Below, one piece after another: positions 27,864-35,175 of a stretch of DNA of 44,155 nt. Under the pieces are notes generated by a model. That model was given only the letters and a program-made list of their open reading frames with translations, was not told where the DNA came from and made no database searches. Within the stretch, counting starts at the first letter, position 1. Each line of letters begins with the position of its first letter. A program made the translations under genes and the position numbers. The stretch covers positions 1 to 44,155 of the forward strand of contig NCBR01000001.1 of NCBI GenBank assembly GCA_002279285.1. The letters are read 5' to 3'. Source of the stretch: Acidobacteria bacterium 37-71-11. Its GTDB lineage: Bacteria > Acidobacteriota > Thermoanaerobaculia > Thermoanaerobaculales > Thermoanaerobaculaceae.

Positions 27864-29111
27864 CTACAGCAAGATACCGGCGATACAAGCGCTCACGAAG
27901 CTCGTAAGCGCCCCACCGATGAGGGCACGTACTCCGAGGCGCGCGAGGTCGTGCTGGCGGTTGGGCGCAAGCCCGCCGATACCGCCGATCTGGATGCCGA
28001 TCGAGCCGATGTTGGCGAAGCCGCACAGCGCGTACGTTGCGAGCACCGATGCGCGCTGCGAAAGCACCGGCACCGAGCCGGCCGCCTTCGCGCCACTGGC
28101 GATGAGCTTCGCGTTGTCGAGCAGCGTCTTCATGTCGAGGTAAGCGATGAACTCGTTGAGGACGGTCTTCTTGCCGAGGAGCACCCCGACGGTGCCACAC
28201 TCGCTCCAGGGGATTCCGATCAACCAAGCCACCGGAGCCAGGAGCCGCGCGAAGAACCACTCGAGCGAGAGCTGCGGCATCCCGGCCAGCCCGCCAACCC
28301 ACCCGAGTAGCGCGTTGACCAGCGCCAGCAGCGCCAGGAACGCGATCAGCATCGCCCCGACGTTCAGGCACAACCTCATCCCGTCGGACGCCCCGGAAGC
28401 GGCGGCGTCCACGCCGTTGACCCACGGCCGCTCCACGTGGGCACGGACCGTTCCCGCGGTCTCGGGCTCGCCATCCTCGGGGAAGAGCAGCTTCGCGATC
28501 GCGAGCGCGCCCGGGGCTGCCATCACCGACGCGGCGATCAGGTGGACGGCGGGAATCCCGAAGGAGACGTAAACCACGAGCACGCCGGCTGCGATGTGCG
28601 CGAAGCCCCCGACCATGATCGCGTGCAACTCCGACTGCGTGAGCGTCGCGAGGTACGGGCGGATCATCAGCGGCGCCTCGGTCTGGCCGACGAAGACGTT
28701 GGAGTCGCACAACGATTCGGCGCCGGAGGTGCGCATCGTCTTCATCATCAGCCAGGCGATCCCCTGTACCACCCGCTGCAAGATCCCGTAGTAGTAGAGG
28801 ATCGTCGTGGCGGCGGAGACGAAGATGATCGTAGGCAGCACCTTAAACGCGAAGAAGTGGTCGGTGTACTTCTCGCCGAACACGAAGCTTGCGCCGGCGT
28901 CGGAGAAATCGAGGAACTTCCTCGCGAGGTTGCCGAGGAAGCTGAACGCATCGTAACCCCACGGCGTCCTAATCACGATCACGGCCAGCGCGGCCTGCAG
29001 GCCAAGCCCCCACAGCACCGTCCGCCAGCGCACGCCCTTGCGGTTGTTCGAAAGCAGGTAGGCGACACCGACAAAGACCACGAGGCCGAGCGCCGAGATC
29101 GCACGTTCCAT
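27864..29111 (-). CDS. Concentrative nucleoside transporter (CNT/NupC family)
   Basis: A 415-residue ion-coupled nucleoside importer of the CNT family. It shows the family signature VFVGQTEAPLMIRPYL, the NLARKFLDFSDAGASFVFG segment near the start, GGFAHIAAGVLVVYVSFG, and the C-terminal CGFANIGSIGIQIGGIGGLAP. Eight or more membrane helices are apparent. The ATG at 29111 has AGGAGG five bases before it, better than the upstream in-frame start at 29138. Whether Na+ or H+ drives it cannot be told by eye. It faces away from the broken zincin gene across 43 bases. Confidence 0.93.
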   Translation of the reverse strand: MERAISALGLVVFVGVAYLLSNNRKGVRWRTVLWGLGLQAALAVIVIRTPWGYDAFSFLGNLARKFLDFSDAGASFVFGEKYTDHFFAFKVLPTIIFVSAATTILYYYGILQRVVQGIAWLMMKTMRTSGAESLCDSNVFVGQTEAPLMIRPYLATLTQSELHAIMVGGFAHIAAGVLVVYVSFGIPAVHLIAASVMAAPGALAIAKLLFPEDGEPETAGTVRAHVERPWVNGVDAAASGASDGMRLCLNVGAMLIAFLALLALVNALLGWVGGLAGMPQLSLEWFFARLLAPVAWLIGIPWSECGTVGVLLGKKTVLNEFIAYLDMKTLLDNAKLIASGAKAAGSVPVLSQRASVLATYALCGFANIGSIGIQIGGIGGLAPNRQHDLARLGVRALIGGALTSFVSACIAGILL

Positions 29112-29154
29112 CAACCCTCCTGCCACTGCGGACGACACCGCGTATCATACCTCC

Positions 29155-29456
29155 ATGCTGCGCATGAACCGCGAGCTGTTCGAACGCGTCGTGGCCGAGG
29201 CGCTCGACGGCCTGCCCGAAGAGACCGCTTCGTTCCTCGACAACGTCGCGGTCGTGGTCGAGGACGAGCCCAGGGGATGGCTCTCCCCGACCGCGGCGGC
29301 AGCTACGGCAACGTCCTCCCGGACCGCATCGTCGTCTACCGCCACCCGTTGCTCGCCGAGTGCAGCGACCGGAGGGAGTTGATCAGCGAGATCCAGGACA
29401 CCGTCGTCCACGAGGTCGGCCACTACTTCGGCCTCGCCGAGGAGGATCTTCCCTAG
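29155..29456 (+). pseudogene. Frameshifted zincin-like metallopeptidase (zincin_1/DUF1025 family)
   Basis: Two reading frames together make one small metallopeptidase. The first frame gives RMNRELFERVVAEALDGLP...FLDNVAVVVEDEP from 29155 to about 29270. The other frame then gives GMALPDRGGSYGNVLPDRIVVYR and ends VVHEVGHYFGLAEEDLP with the HExxH zinc motif. The break lies at the CCC run near 29269-29271; one extra C would restore the frame. The family usually has about ten more residues (LLGLYxGVPL) between these parts, so a short deletion of roughly 30 bases is an alternative to a single-base error. Either this is a sequencing/assembly error or the gene is dead. The two parts are otherwise well preserved, which suggests the damage is recent. 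Confidence 0.75.
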
Positions 29457-29504
29457 CTTGGCTTGGCCGCCCGTCTTGCCCTCTTCCTTCATCTCCTTCC
29501 CATT

Positions 29505-30258
29505 GCCTGCGGATCTTTTCCCCGCAGCGCTCCGGGCCGTCGCTCGAGCTCAGAGATTCCTCTTCCACTGCCTGGACTCTTGCTTTGCCCCTCGGGTGAA
29601 GCGGCGTTCGGACCTTGCTCGCCCCCGCGCCATGCTTCTCCTTTTCACTGCGTGAGGCTTTCTTGCTTGCCGGTCTCGAGGGTGGCCGGATGCGGGCCCG
29701 GGCGCCCCCGCGCCCGAGCCCGCATGCTCCTGTGCCCGCGACCGGACAGGGCGATCCGATGGCCACTCGCGGCACCGGCGGATCAACGACACCCCCCGCC
29801 CACACGTCGGAGGCCCTGCTGGAGGACGAAAGGCCGGACAATACCAAGAGCCAACAGCAGGATCTCCGCCAGGCGGGGGGATGGGAGGCCAAGACCGCCC
29901 AGCGGGCGGAGGCCGATGGCGCCGGAGCGTGCGGGTCCCGAGCGGCCAGAGCGACGGGTGGAAACGCCGGCCGAGCCGGAGCGGAGCGGAGGCGAGGAAC
30001 GGCGAGGGTCCGCCCGTCGATCTGGCCTGCTCGGTCGCACGCGCAGGCGGGTCGGAGGGCGGCGCTCGATGCGCCGCCCGAGCGACATCGGCCTCGGCCC
30101 GCGGGGCAAAACAAGACAGGCTCACGCAGTGAGCAAGGAGAGCGTAAGACGGGGCGCGGCCCGCGGTTACCAGCGGCGCGAGGAATCTGGCAGAATGCCT
30201 CGTCGCGGGGTCGGCTCGCAACGCCGGAGCCGGAGCATCCGTAAACGGATGAGGAGGC
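29505..30258 (+). ncRNA. Candidate large structured RNA or long imperfect palindrome
   Basis: No convincing protein occupies 29457-30264, but complementary arms nest in order. From outside in: 29554-29562 with 30180-30188 (9/9); 29634-29671 with 30104-30143, including a perfect 11-bp core at 29646-29656/30121-30131; 29902-29921 with 30083-30102 (18/20); 29927-29933 with 30036-30042 (7/7); 29938-29951 with 30020-30034 (13 pairs, one bulge); 29952-29962 with 30009-30019 (10 pairs plus one G-U). Side hairpins: 29507-29527, 29689-29726, 29753-29784, 29792-29880 (9, 5 and 7 bp in series), 30057-30079 (9/9), 30212-30232 and 30236-30251. Orientation is not settled; plus is favoured because the loops are purine-rich and the flanking genes run that way. 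I recognise no known RNA family. No promoter or T-run terminator is clear. Ends are approximate. Confidence 0.5.
30236..30251 (+). promoter_or_regulatory. Hairpin abutting the ribosome binding site of the AAA+ gene
   Basis: A perfect 6-bp stem CATCCG/CGGATG with loop TAAA. Its last base is the first base of GAGGAGG, the Shine-Dalgarno sequence that sets the TTG start at 30265. Its position could influence translation. It also marks the 3' edge of the structured region. Confidence 0.45.
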
Positions 30259-30264
30259 AGCGCT

Positions 30265-31434
30265 TTGAACAAGGAGCACATGGTCCAACGTGAGAGCGGG
30301 GGCGCGGCGCCGGACGACGGACTGCGCCCGGTCGAGAGCATCACCCCGCCGCTGATCTTGGAGGCGCTCAAAGGCGGCGTCCTCGGGCAGGACGACGCGC
30401 TTCGCTTCGTTTCGGTGGCGATCTACAAGCACACGACAGGCAAGGTACCCGGCAACATCATCCTCATCGGCAACTCCGGCACCGGCAAGACCACGATCAT
30501 GAACAACATCCAGCGGCTCTACGACGAGCTGCCGGAGTACGTTCCGTTTCGGGCGATGGCGCTCATCAACGCCAACCTGCTGGTGGACTCGGACCGCATG
30601 GAGTTTCGGCCGGAGCGGCTGCTGGCGGCGGTCGAGCAGCGGGCGCGGTCGGTGATCGGTCACCCCCCTACCGCCGCCGAGCTGAAGGAGACGATGGAGC
30701 GCGCCACAATCTGCGTCGACGAGATCGATAAGATGTCCTCGATCCTAGCCGGAAAGCCGAACGCCATCGGCGTCGCGCTGCAGCAGGGCATCCTGACGCT
30801 TATGGAGGGCGAGAGGATCCCGATCAAGACCCACGTGATGGCGGACGGCGAAGATAGGCCCGTGACCCTGGAGATCGACACCAAAGGCATGATGTTCATC
30901 TGCGGCGGCGCGTTCGAGGGCCTCTACGACCAGGTGTTCTCGCGCGTCACCAACCCGAGCAGCGGCGAGAGCCTGCGCTCCGTGGCGGTCCGCAGCGCCG
31001 ACGGCCAGGTTACGATCGAGGTGCGCTTCTCGCTCGCCGACTACTTCAAAATCGAAGACCTTTTCACCTACGGCATGGTCCCTCAGTTCATCGCGCGCCT
31101 CGACAACACGGTCCTGCTCGCCGACCTTGGGGTCAACGCGCTCAAGCAGATCCTCCTCTCCGCCTTCGACTCCCCGTTCGTGCGCTCGCGCCGCTACCTC
31201 GCCGTCATGGGGATCGACCTCGAGATCGAGGACCTGGCGGCGTCGATCATCGCCGAACAGGCGGAGAAACACTCGCGCACCGGCGCCCGCGCGCTCCGCG
31301 CGATCTTCTCCAAGATCATCAACCCGATCGAGTTCGACCCCTGGAACAACGGCGCGCTCGAAGATACGGCCAAAGGGCGCAAACGGCTCGTCGTCACGGC
31401 GGCCATGGTGCGCCGGCCGTTGGGCCTCGCCTGA
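30265..31434 (+). CDS. ClpX-like AAA+ ATPase without zinc-binding domain
   Basis: A 389-residue AAA+ ATPase closest in pattern to ClpX/HslU. After a short polar N-terminus come ITPPLILEALKGGVLGQDDALRFVSVAIYKH, Walker A GNSGTGKT (69-76), Walker B ICVDEID (149-155), the ClpX-like ALQQGILTLMEGERIPI, a pore-proximal YGMVPQFIARLD and sensor 2 RTGARALRAIFSKI. The zinc finger that starts true ClpX is absent, and I find no IGF-type loop for docking ClpP; no protease gene is nearby. It is more likely an unfoldase or remodelling ATPase than a ClpXP component. The TTG start at 30265 has GGAGG seven bases upstream; an ATG at 30280 is too close to its purine stretch. An ankyrin protein follows. Confidence 0.85.
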   Translation: MNKEHMVQRESGGAAPDDGLRPVESITPPLILEALKGGVLGQDDALRFVSVAIYKHTTGKVPGNIILIGNSGTGKTTIMNNIQRLYDELPEYVPFRAMALINANLLVDSDRMEFRPERLLAAVEQRARSVIGHPPTAAELKETMERATICVDEIDKMSSILAGKPNAIGVALQQGILTLMEGERIPIKTHVMADGEDRPVTLEIDTKGMMFICGGAFEGLYDQVFSRVTNPSSGESLRSVAVRSADGQVTIEVRFSLADYFKIEDLFTYGMVPQFIARLDNTVLLADLGVNALKQILLSAFDSPFVRSRRYLAVMGIDLEIEDLAASIIAEQAEKHSRTGARALRAIFSKIINPIEFDPWNNGALEDTAKGRKRLVVTAAMVRRPLGLA

Positions 31435-31512
31435 CGCACGGCGCTACCTGTCCACAGGCCCCCCAACCCGCATCGCGACCGGTACCCGCGCTGGGGAGCG
31501 ATGTCGGTCCAG

Positions 31513-31541
31513 TTGTCACCCGCCGACCGTCACGCTATCCT
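31513..31541 (+). promoter_or_regulatory. Sigma-70-like promoter of the ankyrin gene
   Basis: TTGTCA (31513-31518), a 17-base spacer and TATCCT (31536-31541) match sigma-70 consensus at nine of twelve positions. They end about 20 bases before the GTG start, with GGAGG in between. The ankyrin gene may therefore be transcribed independently of the AAA+ gene. Confidence 0.5.
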
Positions 31542-31561
31542 CACACCTGGGAGGGCCGAGC

Positions 31562-32203
31562 GTGGACGCGATCCTGACGGAGGCGGTGCAGCGCGGCAGC
31601 CTGCAGGAAGTGCAGGGCCTTCTCAAGGGCGGGATCGACCTGCGGGACCGCGACGACGAGGGCGGCACCCTCCTCATGATCGCTGCGGCCGCGGGTCAGC
31701 TCTCGATCGTCAAGTTGCTCGTTGAAGCGGGCGCGGAGATCGACGCGCGCAACAACGCGGGCATGTCGCCGCTGCTGCTGGCGACGGCGATGCGCCAGCA
31801 GGAGATCGTCAAGTTCCTCGCCCAGCGCGGCGCCAACATCAACGGCGCCGACGAAGAGGGGCACACCGCCCTCATGATTGCCGCGCGCACGGGCTCGGCC
31901 CCGATCGTCGAATGCCTGCTCGCCGGCGGCGCCAACCCCAACGCGGCCAACCGCTGGGGGACGACGGCGCTCATGCAGGCGGCCCGTTCCTGGAATATCG
32001 CGGCCGCGAAGGCGCTGCTCACGGCCGGTGCGGACGCGACGACGACCGACGTCCTCGGCAAGCGCGCCTTATCCTACGCGAAGGAGAAAGGGCCGCCGCC
32101 GCCGTTCCTCGTCCGGCTCCTCAAAGGCGAAGCGACCGGCAGAATCGATCCCCCCGCCTCCCGCAACGCCGCCAAGCCCTGGTGGCGCTTCTGGGAGCGC
32201 TGA
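31562..32203 (+). CDS. Ankyrin-repeat protein
   Basis: A 213-residue protein made largely of five ankyrin repeats (about residues 5-170). Recognisable units include GGTLLMIAAAAGQLSIVKLL, GMSPLLLATAMRQQEIVKFL, GHTALMIAARTGSAPIVECL and GTTALMQAARSWNIAAAKAL, each followed by the AGA-x-(I/P/T)-(D/N) turn. Such repeats bind other proteins. A basic/aromatic tail ends in KPWWRFWER. No signal peptide is present, so it is probably cytosolic. The GTG start at 31562 is backed by GGAGG seven bases upstream. It follows the AAA+ ATPase by 127 bases and could be its adaptor, but it also has its own likely promoter. Confidence 0.88.
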   Translation: MDAILTEAVQRGSLQEVQGLLKGGIDLRDRDDEGGTLLMIAAAAGQLSIVKLLVEAGAEIDARNNAGMSPLLLATAMRQQEIVKFLAQRGANINGADEEGHTALMIAARTGSAPIVECLLAGGANPNAANRWGTTALMQAARSWNIAAAKALLTAGADATTTDVLGKRALSYAKEKGPPPPFLVRLLKGEATGRIDPPASRNAAKPWWRFWER

Positions 32204-32279
32204 TCGGCCCAGACCGCAGCACTCGGGCACCGGGCCGCCATGGTCCGGAGCGGCCGGGAGCCCACTCGGGGGATGCGCC

Positions 32280-32810
32280 TCAGTCGTCGAGGTCGGCGGA
32301 TGCGACCGGGATCGGTGCGGGCGGCATGAGGCTGCGCACTCCCAGTTCGTGCACCAGACGGCCGCCGTTGTGCGCCGTGTTGGCGAGCACGATAGCGCCG
32401 GCGCCGTACACGCCCAGGAACAATAGCGTCAGCACGGTGGCTGGCACCCTTGCGAGCGGCCGCTTGAGAACGGCCGGCCCCGCCAGCAGGCCCGCGAAGA
32501 CGATCGTCAGGACCGTAAACGTCAGCCTGGTGCGTTCGGCCAGCTGCTCGTGGTGCTGGAGCACTTGGTTTACCTCGGGGGTGCGGTCGGCCAGCTTGCC
32601 GGCCGCCTCTCCGGTCGACACCGCCACGTAGCTCGCGGCGGTGCCCAGGACCATCAGGACCAGCGCTGAGGTCATGAACAGCGTCGAGTGGCGACCGACC
32701 AGAAGCGCGAGCACGATGAACAGCGGGGCGACCAGCAGCAGGGCGATCGGAAAGTGGACGATCAACGGGTGCAATCCGTCCCACGTGGGGATTGGGGGAA
32801 GCTCGAACAT
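32280..32810 (-). CDS. DUF2231 membrane protein
   Basis: A 176-residue protein with four membrane helices of the DUF2231 family. The signature is in the first helix, LHPLIVHFPIALLLVAPLF, with two histidines that could bind a metal or haem. A conserved HHEQLAERT segment follows the second helix. The family is of unknown function and is often found beside redox or metal proteins. The ATG at 32810 has GGAGG eight bases before it; an in-frame TTG 15 bases upstream lies over that ribosome site. It is downstream of the exported rubrerythrin in the same direction, separated by a hairpin. Confidence 0.85.
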   Translation of the reverse strand: MFELPPIPTWDGLHPLIVHFPIALLLVAPLFIVLALLVGRHSTLFMTSALVLMVLGTAASYVAVSTGEAAGKLADRTPEVNQVLQHHEQLAERTRLTFTVLTIVFAGLLAGPAVLKRPLARVPATVLTLLFLGVYGAGAIVLANTAHNGGRLVHELGVRSLMPPAPIPVASADLDD

Positions 32811-32838
32811 GGGTCTGACCTCCAAGACAGCGCCGGAA

Positions 32839-32875
32839 CGGTCGCCCGCCAGACGGCAGGCCTGACGGGCGACCG
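32839..32875 (-). terminator. Strong hairpin between rubrerythrin and DUF2231 genes
   Basis: A perfect 10-bp stem (32839-32848 with 32866-32875, CGGTCGCCCG/CGGGCGACCG) with a 17-base loop lies in the 97-base gap. Only TTCC follows on the minus strand, so it is not a classical terminator. It may stabilise the rubrerythrin mRNA or reduce read-through into the DUF2231 gene. Confidence 0.45.
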
Positions 32876-32907
32876 GTGGAGAAACGAGACGCGGCTCGCG
32901 CCGGCCT

Positions 32908-33558
32908 TCAGCTCACCTGGACGTACTTGTCCTTCGAGTTGAAGCACACCGGGCACTTCTCGAAGTTCATCTGCGCCGTCGTGTTGCCGCACACCGTGCA
33001 GACGTAGAACGGCTTGGCCTGGCTGCCCTTGAGGGCGCCCAGATTGTCGAGTGCGGCGGTGTACAGCTTGGCGTGCTCGGCCTCGACGCTCTTGGCGAAG
33101 TTGAACGTCTGGATGGCGTCGCGCTGACCCTCCTTGCGCGCTTGCGCCAGGAACTCGGGGTACATGGTGTCGCGCTCGTACGACTCGCCTTTGATCGCCG
33201 CCTCGAGGTTCTCCTTCGTGGACTTTACGTCCGGGACCTGGATGTCGGCCTTGGGGACGCCGCCGAGCTTCTTGATCACCGCGGCATGGTTGGCCGCGTG
33301 AATGCTCTCCGCGCGCGCGGCGGCGCGGAACAGGCTCGCGACCTCGCCGTACCCCTCCTCGCCGGCTTTGGCGGCGAACGCGAGGTAGCGGGCGTGAGCG
33401 TTGCTCTCGCCGTTGAACGCAGCGTTCAGGTTGTCCAGGGTCTTGGCCGTGGACGTGGCGGGAGCGGCCTCAATGCTGCGCAGGCCGAACCCGGCCACAG
33501 CGATCACGGCGACAAACAGGGCTAGCGCGGCGGGACGGACGAAACGGGGTGTAGTCAT
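32908..33558 (-). CDS. Exported rubrerythrin
   Basis: A 216-residue rubrerythrin, a di-iron peroxidase that reduces hydrogen peroxide. Residues 1-32 form a signal peptide (ALALFVAVIAVAGFGLRSIEAAP), unusual because most rubrerythrins are cytosolic. The ferritin-like bundle has iron ligands in GESNAHARY (E51), ESIH (E84, H87), GESYE (E125 region) and EAEH (E159, H162). The C-terminal rubredoxin-like site is CTVC (C187, C190) and CPVC (C202, C205). The usual CPVCGAPK is CPVCFNSKD here. The start follows GAGGAGG. A sigma-54 promoter lies about 50 bases upstream. A c-type or membrane electron donor would be needed in the periplasm; none is encoded next to it except possibly the DUF2231 protein. 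Confidence 0.92.
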   Translation of the reverse strand: MTTPRFVRPAALALFVAVIAVAGFGLRSIEAAPATSTAKTLDNLNAAFNGESNAHARYLAFAAKAGEEGYGEVASLFRAAARAESIHAANHAAVIKKLGGVPKADIQVPDVKSTKENLEAAIKGESYERDTMYPEFLAQARKEGQRDAIQTFNFAKSVEAEHAKLYTAALDNLGALKGSQAKPFYVCTVCGNTTAQMNFEKCPVCFNSKDKYVQVS

Positions 33559-33620
33559 CGATCTCTTCCTCCTCTTTCATGCGGTCGTGGAGCCGGTCTT
33601 CCGGCCCCGATTCTCAGCAG

Positions 33621-33636
33621 AGCAAGAGCGATGCCA
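33621..33636 (-). promoter_or_regulatory. rpoN-dependent promoter: Sigma-54 (-24/-12) promoter of the rubrerythrin gene
   Basis: On the minus strand TGGCAT, five bases, then TTGCT match the sigma-54 consensus TGGCAC-N5-TTGCA, with the invariant GG and GC ten bases apart. The transcript would start near 33610, giving a leader of about 50 bases ending in a strong ribosome binding site. The next gene upstream is a sigma-54-dependent activator. Confidence 0.7.
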
Positions 33637-33678
33637 GGCCATGGCGCGAGACCGATCTATTTCGACCACAATTACTTG

Positions 33679-33699
33679 CAGGATGAGCGAGCATCCCTG
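33679..33699 (-). promoter_or_regulatory. Possible activator-binding dyad upstream of the sigma-54 promoter
   Basis: An inverted repeat GGATG-N6-CATCC (33681-33696), extendable with a one-base bulge to CAGGATG/CATCCCTG, is centred about 80 bases upstream of the predicted start. That is the normal range for NtrC-type enhancer sites. Two direct CCGTCAAG repeats 32 bases apart (33710-33717, 33742-33749) lie further upstream. Confidence 0.4.
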
Positions 33700-33767
33700 A
33701 ACGCGGCGCCCGTCAAGACTTCTGAACATCCGGGTCGCGTTCCGTCAAGGGATTTATACGGCCGGCC

Positions 33768-35171
33768 TCACCGCGGCGCCTTGCCCCCACCCCTGACCTT
33801 CAGCTTGTACGCGAGGTGGCTGCGGGAGACTCCGAGCCGGCGCGCGGCTTCAGCCTGCACCCCGCCCGCCGCAGCCAGGGCGCGTTGGACCAGCGCGTCC
33901 TCCAAGGCATTCATAACGGCTGGCAGGTCAAGGGGATCAGGGAGCCCCGCGACGAGCTGCTCGACCCCGCTTCCATCTCGGCCCGGGCCGGCGCCCGGGG
34001 ACGCGCTCGCGGCCGCGAGGGGCACATCCTCCGCCTCGATGCGCGGTCCCGCGGCCAGGATCGCGGCCCGCTCGATCAGGTTGCGCAGCTCGCGGATGTT
34101 GCCGGGAAAGTCGTACGCGAGCAGCTTGGCCATTGCGGCCGGCGACACCGCCCGAGGCTCAACCTTGAGGTCGCGGGCCACGAGCGCGAGGAAGTGATCG
34201 ACCAGGTGCGCGATGTCGCTCCTGCGCGAGCGCAGGGGCGGGACCGCGATCGGCACCACCGCCAGCCGGTAGTAGAGGTCCTCGCGGAACACGCCCTCGC
34301 GGACGCGCCGCTCCAGGTCGCGGTTGGTCGCGGCGATGATCCTCACGTCCACGTGCCGCGCCACCGTCGAGCCGACGCGCACCAGCTCCCCGTTCATCAG
34401 GACGCGCAGCAGCTTGGCCTGCAGCGGCAGCGACATCTCCCCCGCCTCGTCGAGGAAGAGCGTGCCGAGGTGCGCGGCCTCGAAGACGCCCTGCCGGGGC
34501 CGGTCGGCGCCGGTGAACGCGCCGCGCTCGTGCCCGAAGAGCTCGCTCTCCAGGAGCGTCTCGGGAAACCCGGCGCAGTTGACGGCCACGAACGGGCGGC
34601 GGGCGCGGCCGCTCGCCGCGTGAATCGCCCGGGCCACCAGCTCCTTGCCCGTGCCGGTCTCGCCGCTGATCAGCACGGTCGCACCCGTAGGCGCCACACG
34701 GGCGATGAGTCCCCGGAGCGTGGCCATCTCCGGGCCGTCGCCCACCAAATCATCGGGCCCAGCGAGGCGGCGGACCTGGCCCCGCAACCTCTCGTTCTCC
34801 CGCAGCAGCTCGGTGCGCTCGCACGCCCGCTTCACGACGGCCCGCACGGCCGCGGGGACGAACGGCTTCGGGATCACGTCGAACGCTCCTTGCCGCATTG
34901 CATCCACCGCGAGTTCCACCGTCGCGTATGCGGTGATGAGGACGACGGGAACCGTCGGGTCCACCTCCTGGCAGGAGGCGAGCAGCGAGAGGCCGTCGCC
35001 GTCCGACATGCGCTGGTCGGTCACCACGAGGTCGAACGGCGACGCCGCAAACGCCTTGCGGGCCTCGTCCACACCGGCGGCCTCGACCACGTCGTGGCCG
35101 TCTCCCTGCAGGATGGCGCCCAGGACCCGGCGCATGTTGAGCTCGTCGTCGACCACGAGAAGCCGCGCCAC
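33768..35171 (-). CDS. NtrC-family sigma-54-dependent response regulator
   Basis: A full-length (467-residue) activator of sigma-54 RNA polymerase. The receiver domain begins ARLLVVDDELNMRRVL, with phospho-acceptor D52 in VTDQRM and the conserved Lys in PKPF (102). The AAA+ domain has Walker A GETGTGKE (170-177), the sigma-54-contacting GAFTGA loop (217-222) intact, and the sensor segment RVDVRIIAATNRDLE-like. A Fis-type helix-turn-helix closes the protein (EAARRLGVSRSHLAYKLK). It lies 4 bases downstream of the histidine kinase gene and next to a sigma-54 promoter at 33621-33636. Control of the rubrerythrin operon is the obvious inference. Confidence 0.95.
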   Translation of the reverse strand: MARLLVVDDELNMRRVLGAILQGDGHDVVEAAGVDEARKAFAASPFDLVVTDQRMSDGDGLSLLASCQEVDPTVPVVLITAYATVELAVDAMRQGAFDVIPKPFVPAAVRAVVKRACERTELLRENERLRGQVRRLAGPDDLVGDGPEMATLRGLIARVAPTGATVLISGETGTGKELVARAIHAASGRARRPFVAVNCAGFPETLLESELFGHERGAFTGADRPRQGVFEAAHLGTLFLDEAGEMSLPLQAKLLRVLMNGELVRVGSTVARHVDVRIIAATNRDLERRVREGVFREDLYYRLAVVPIAVPPLRSRRSDIAHLVDHFLALVARDLKVEPRAVSPAAMAKLLAYDFPGNIRELRNLIERAAILAAGPRIEAEDVPLAAASASPGAGPGRDGSGVEQLVAGLPDPLDLPAVMNALEDALVQRALAAAGGVQAEAARRLGVSRSHLAYKLKVRGGGKAPR

Positions 35172-35175
35172 TCTT

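Noticed and set aside
29615..30244. An open frame of 209 codons on the plus strand in the structured region, and long minus-strand frames across 29383-30663
   Set aside because: The translations are low-complexity arginine/alanine/proline strings with no domain pattern. Open frames of this length are expected by chance at this GC content. The complementary arms explain the sequence better.
29505..30258. Known RNAs: RNase P, tmRNA, 6S or a group II intron
   Set aside because: None of the conserved cores I looked for (RNase P P4 strands, tmRNA ends and tag frame, intron domain V) is present on either strand.
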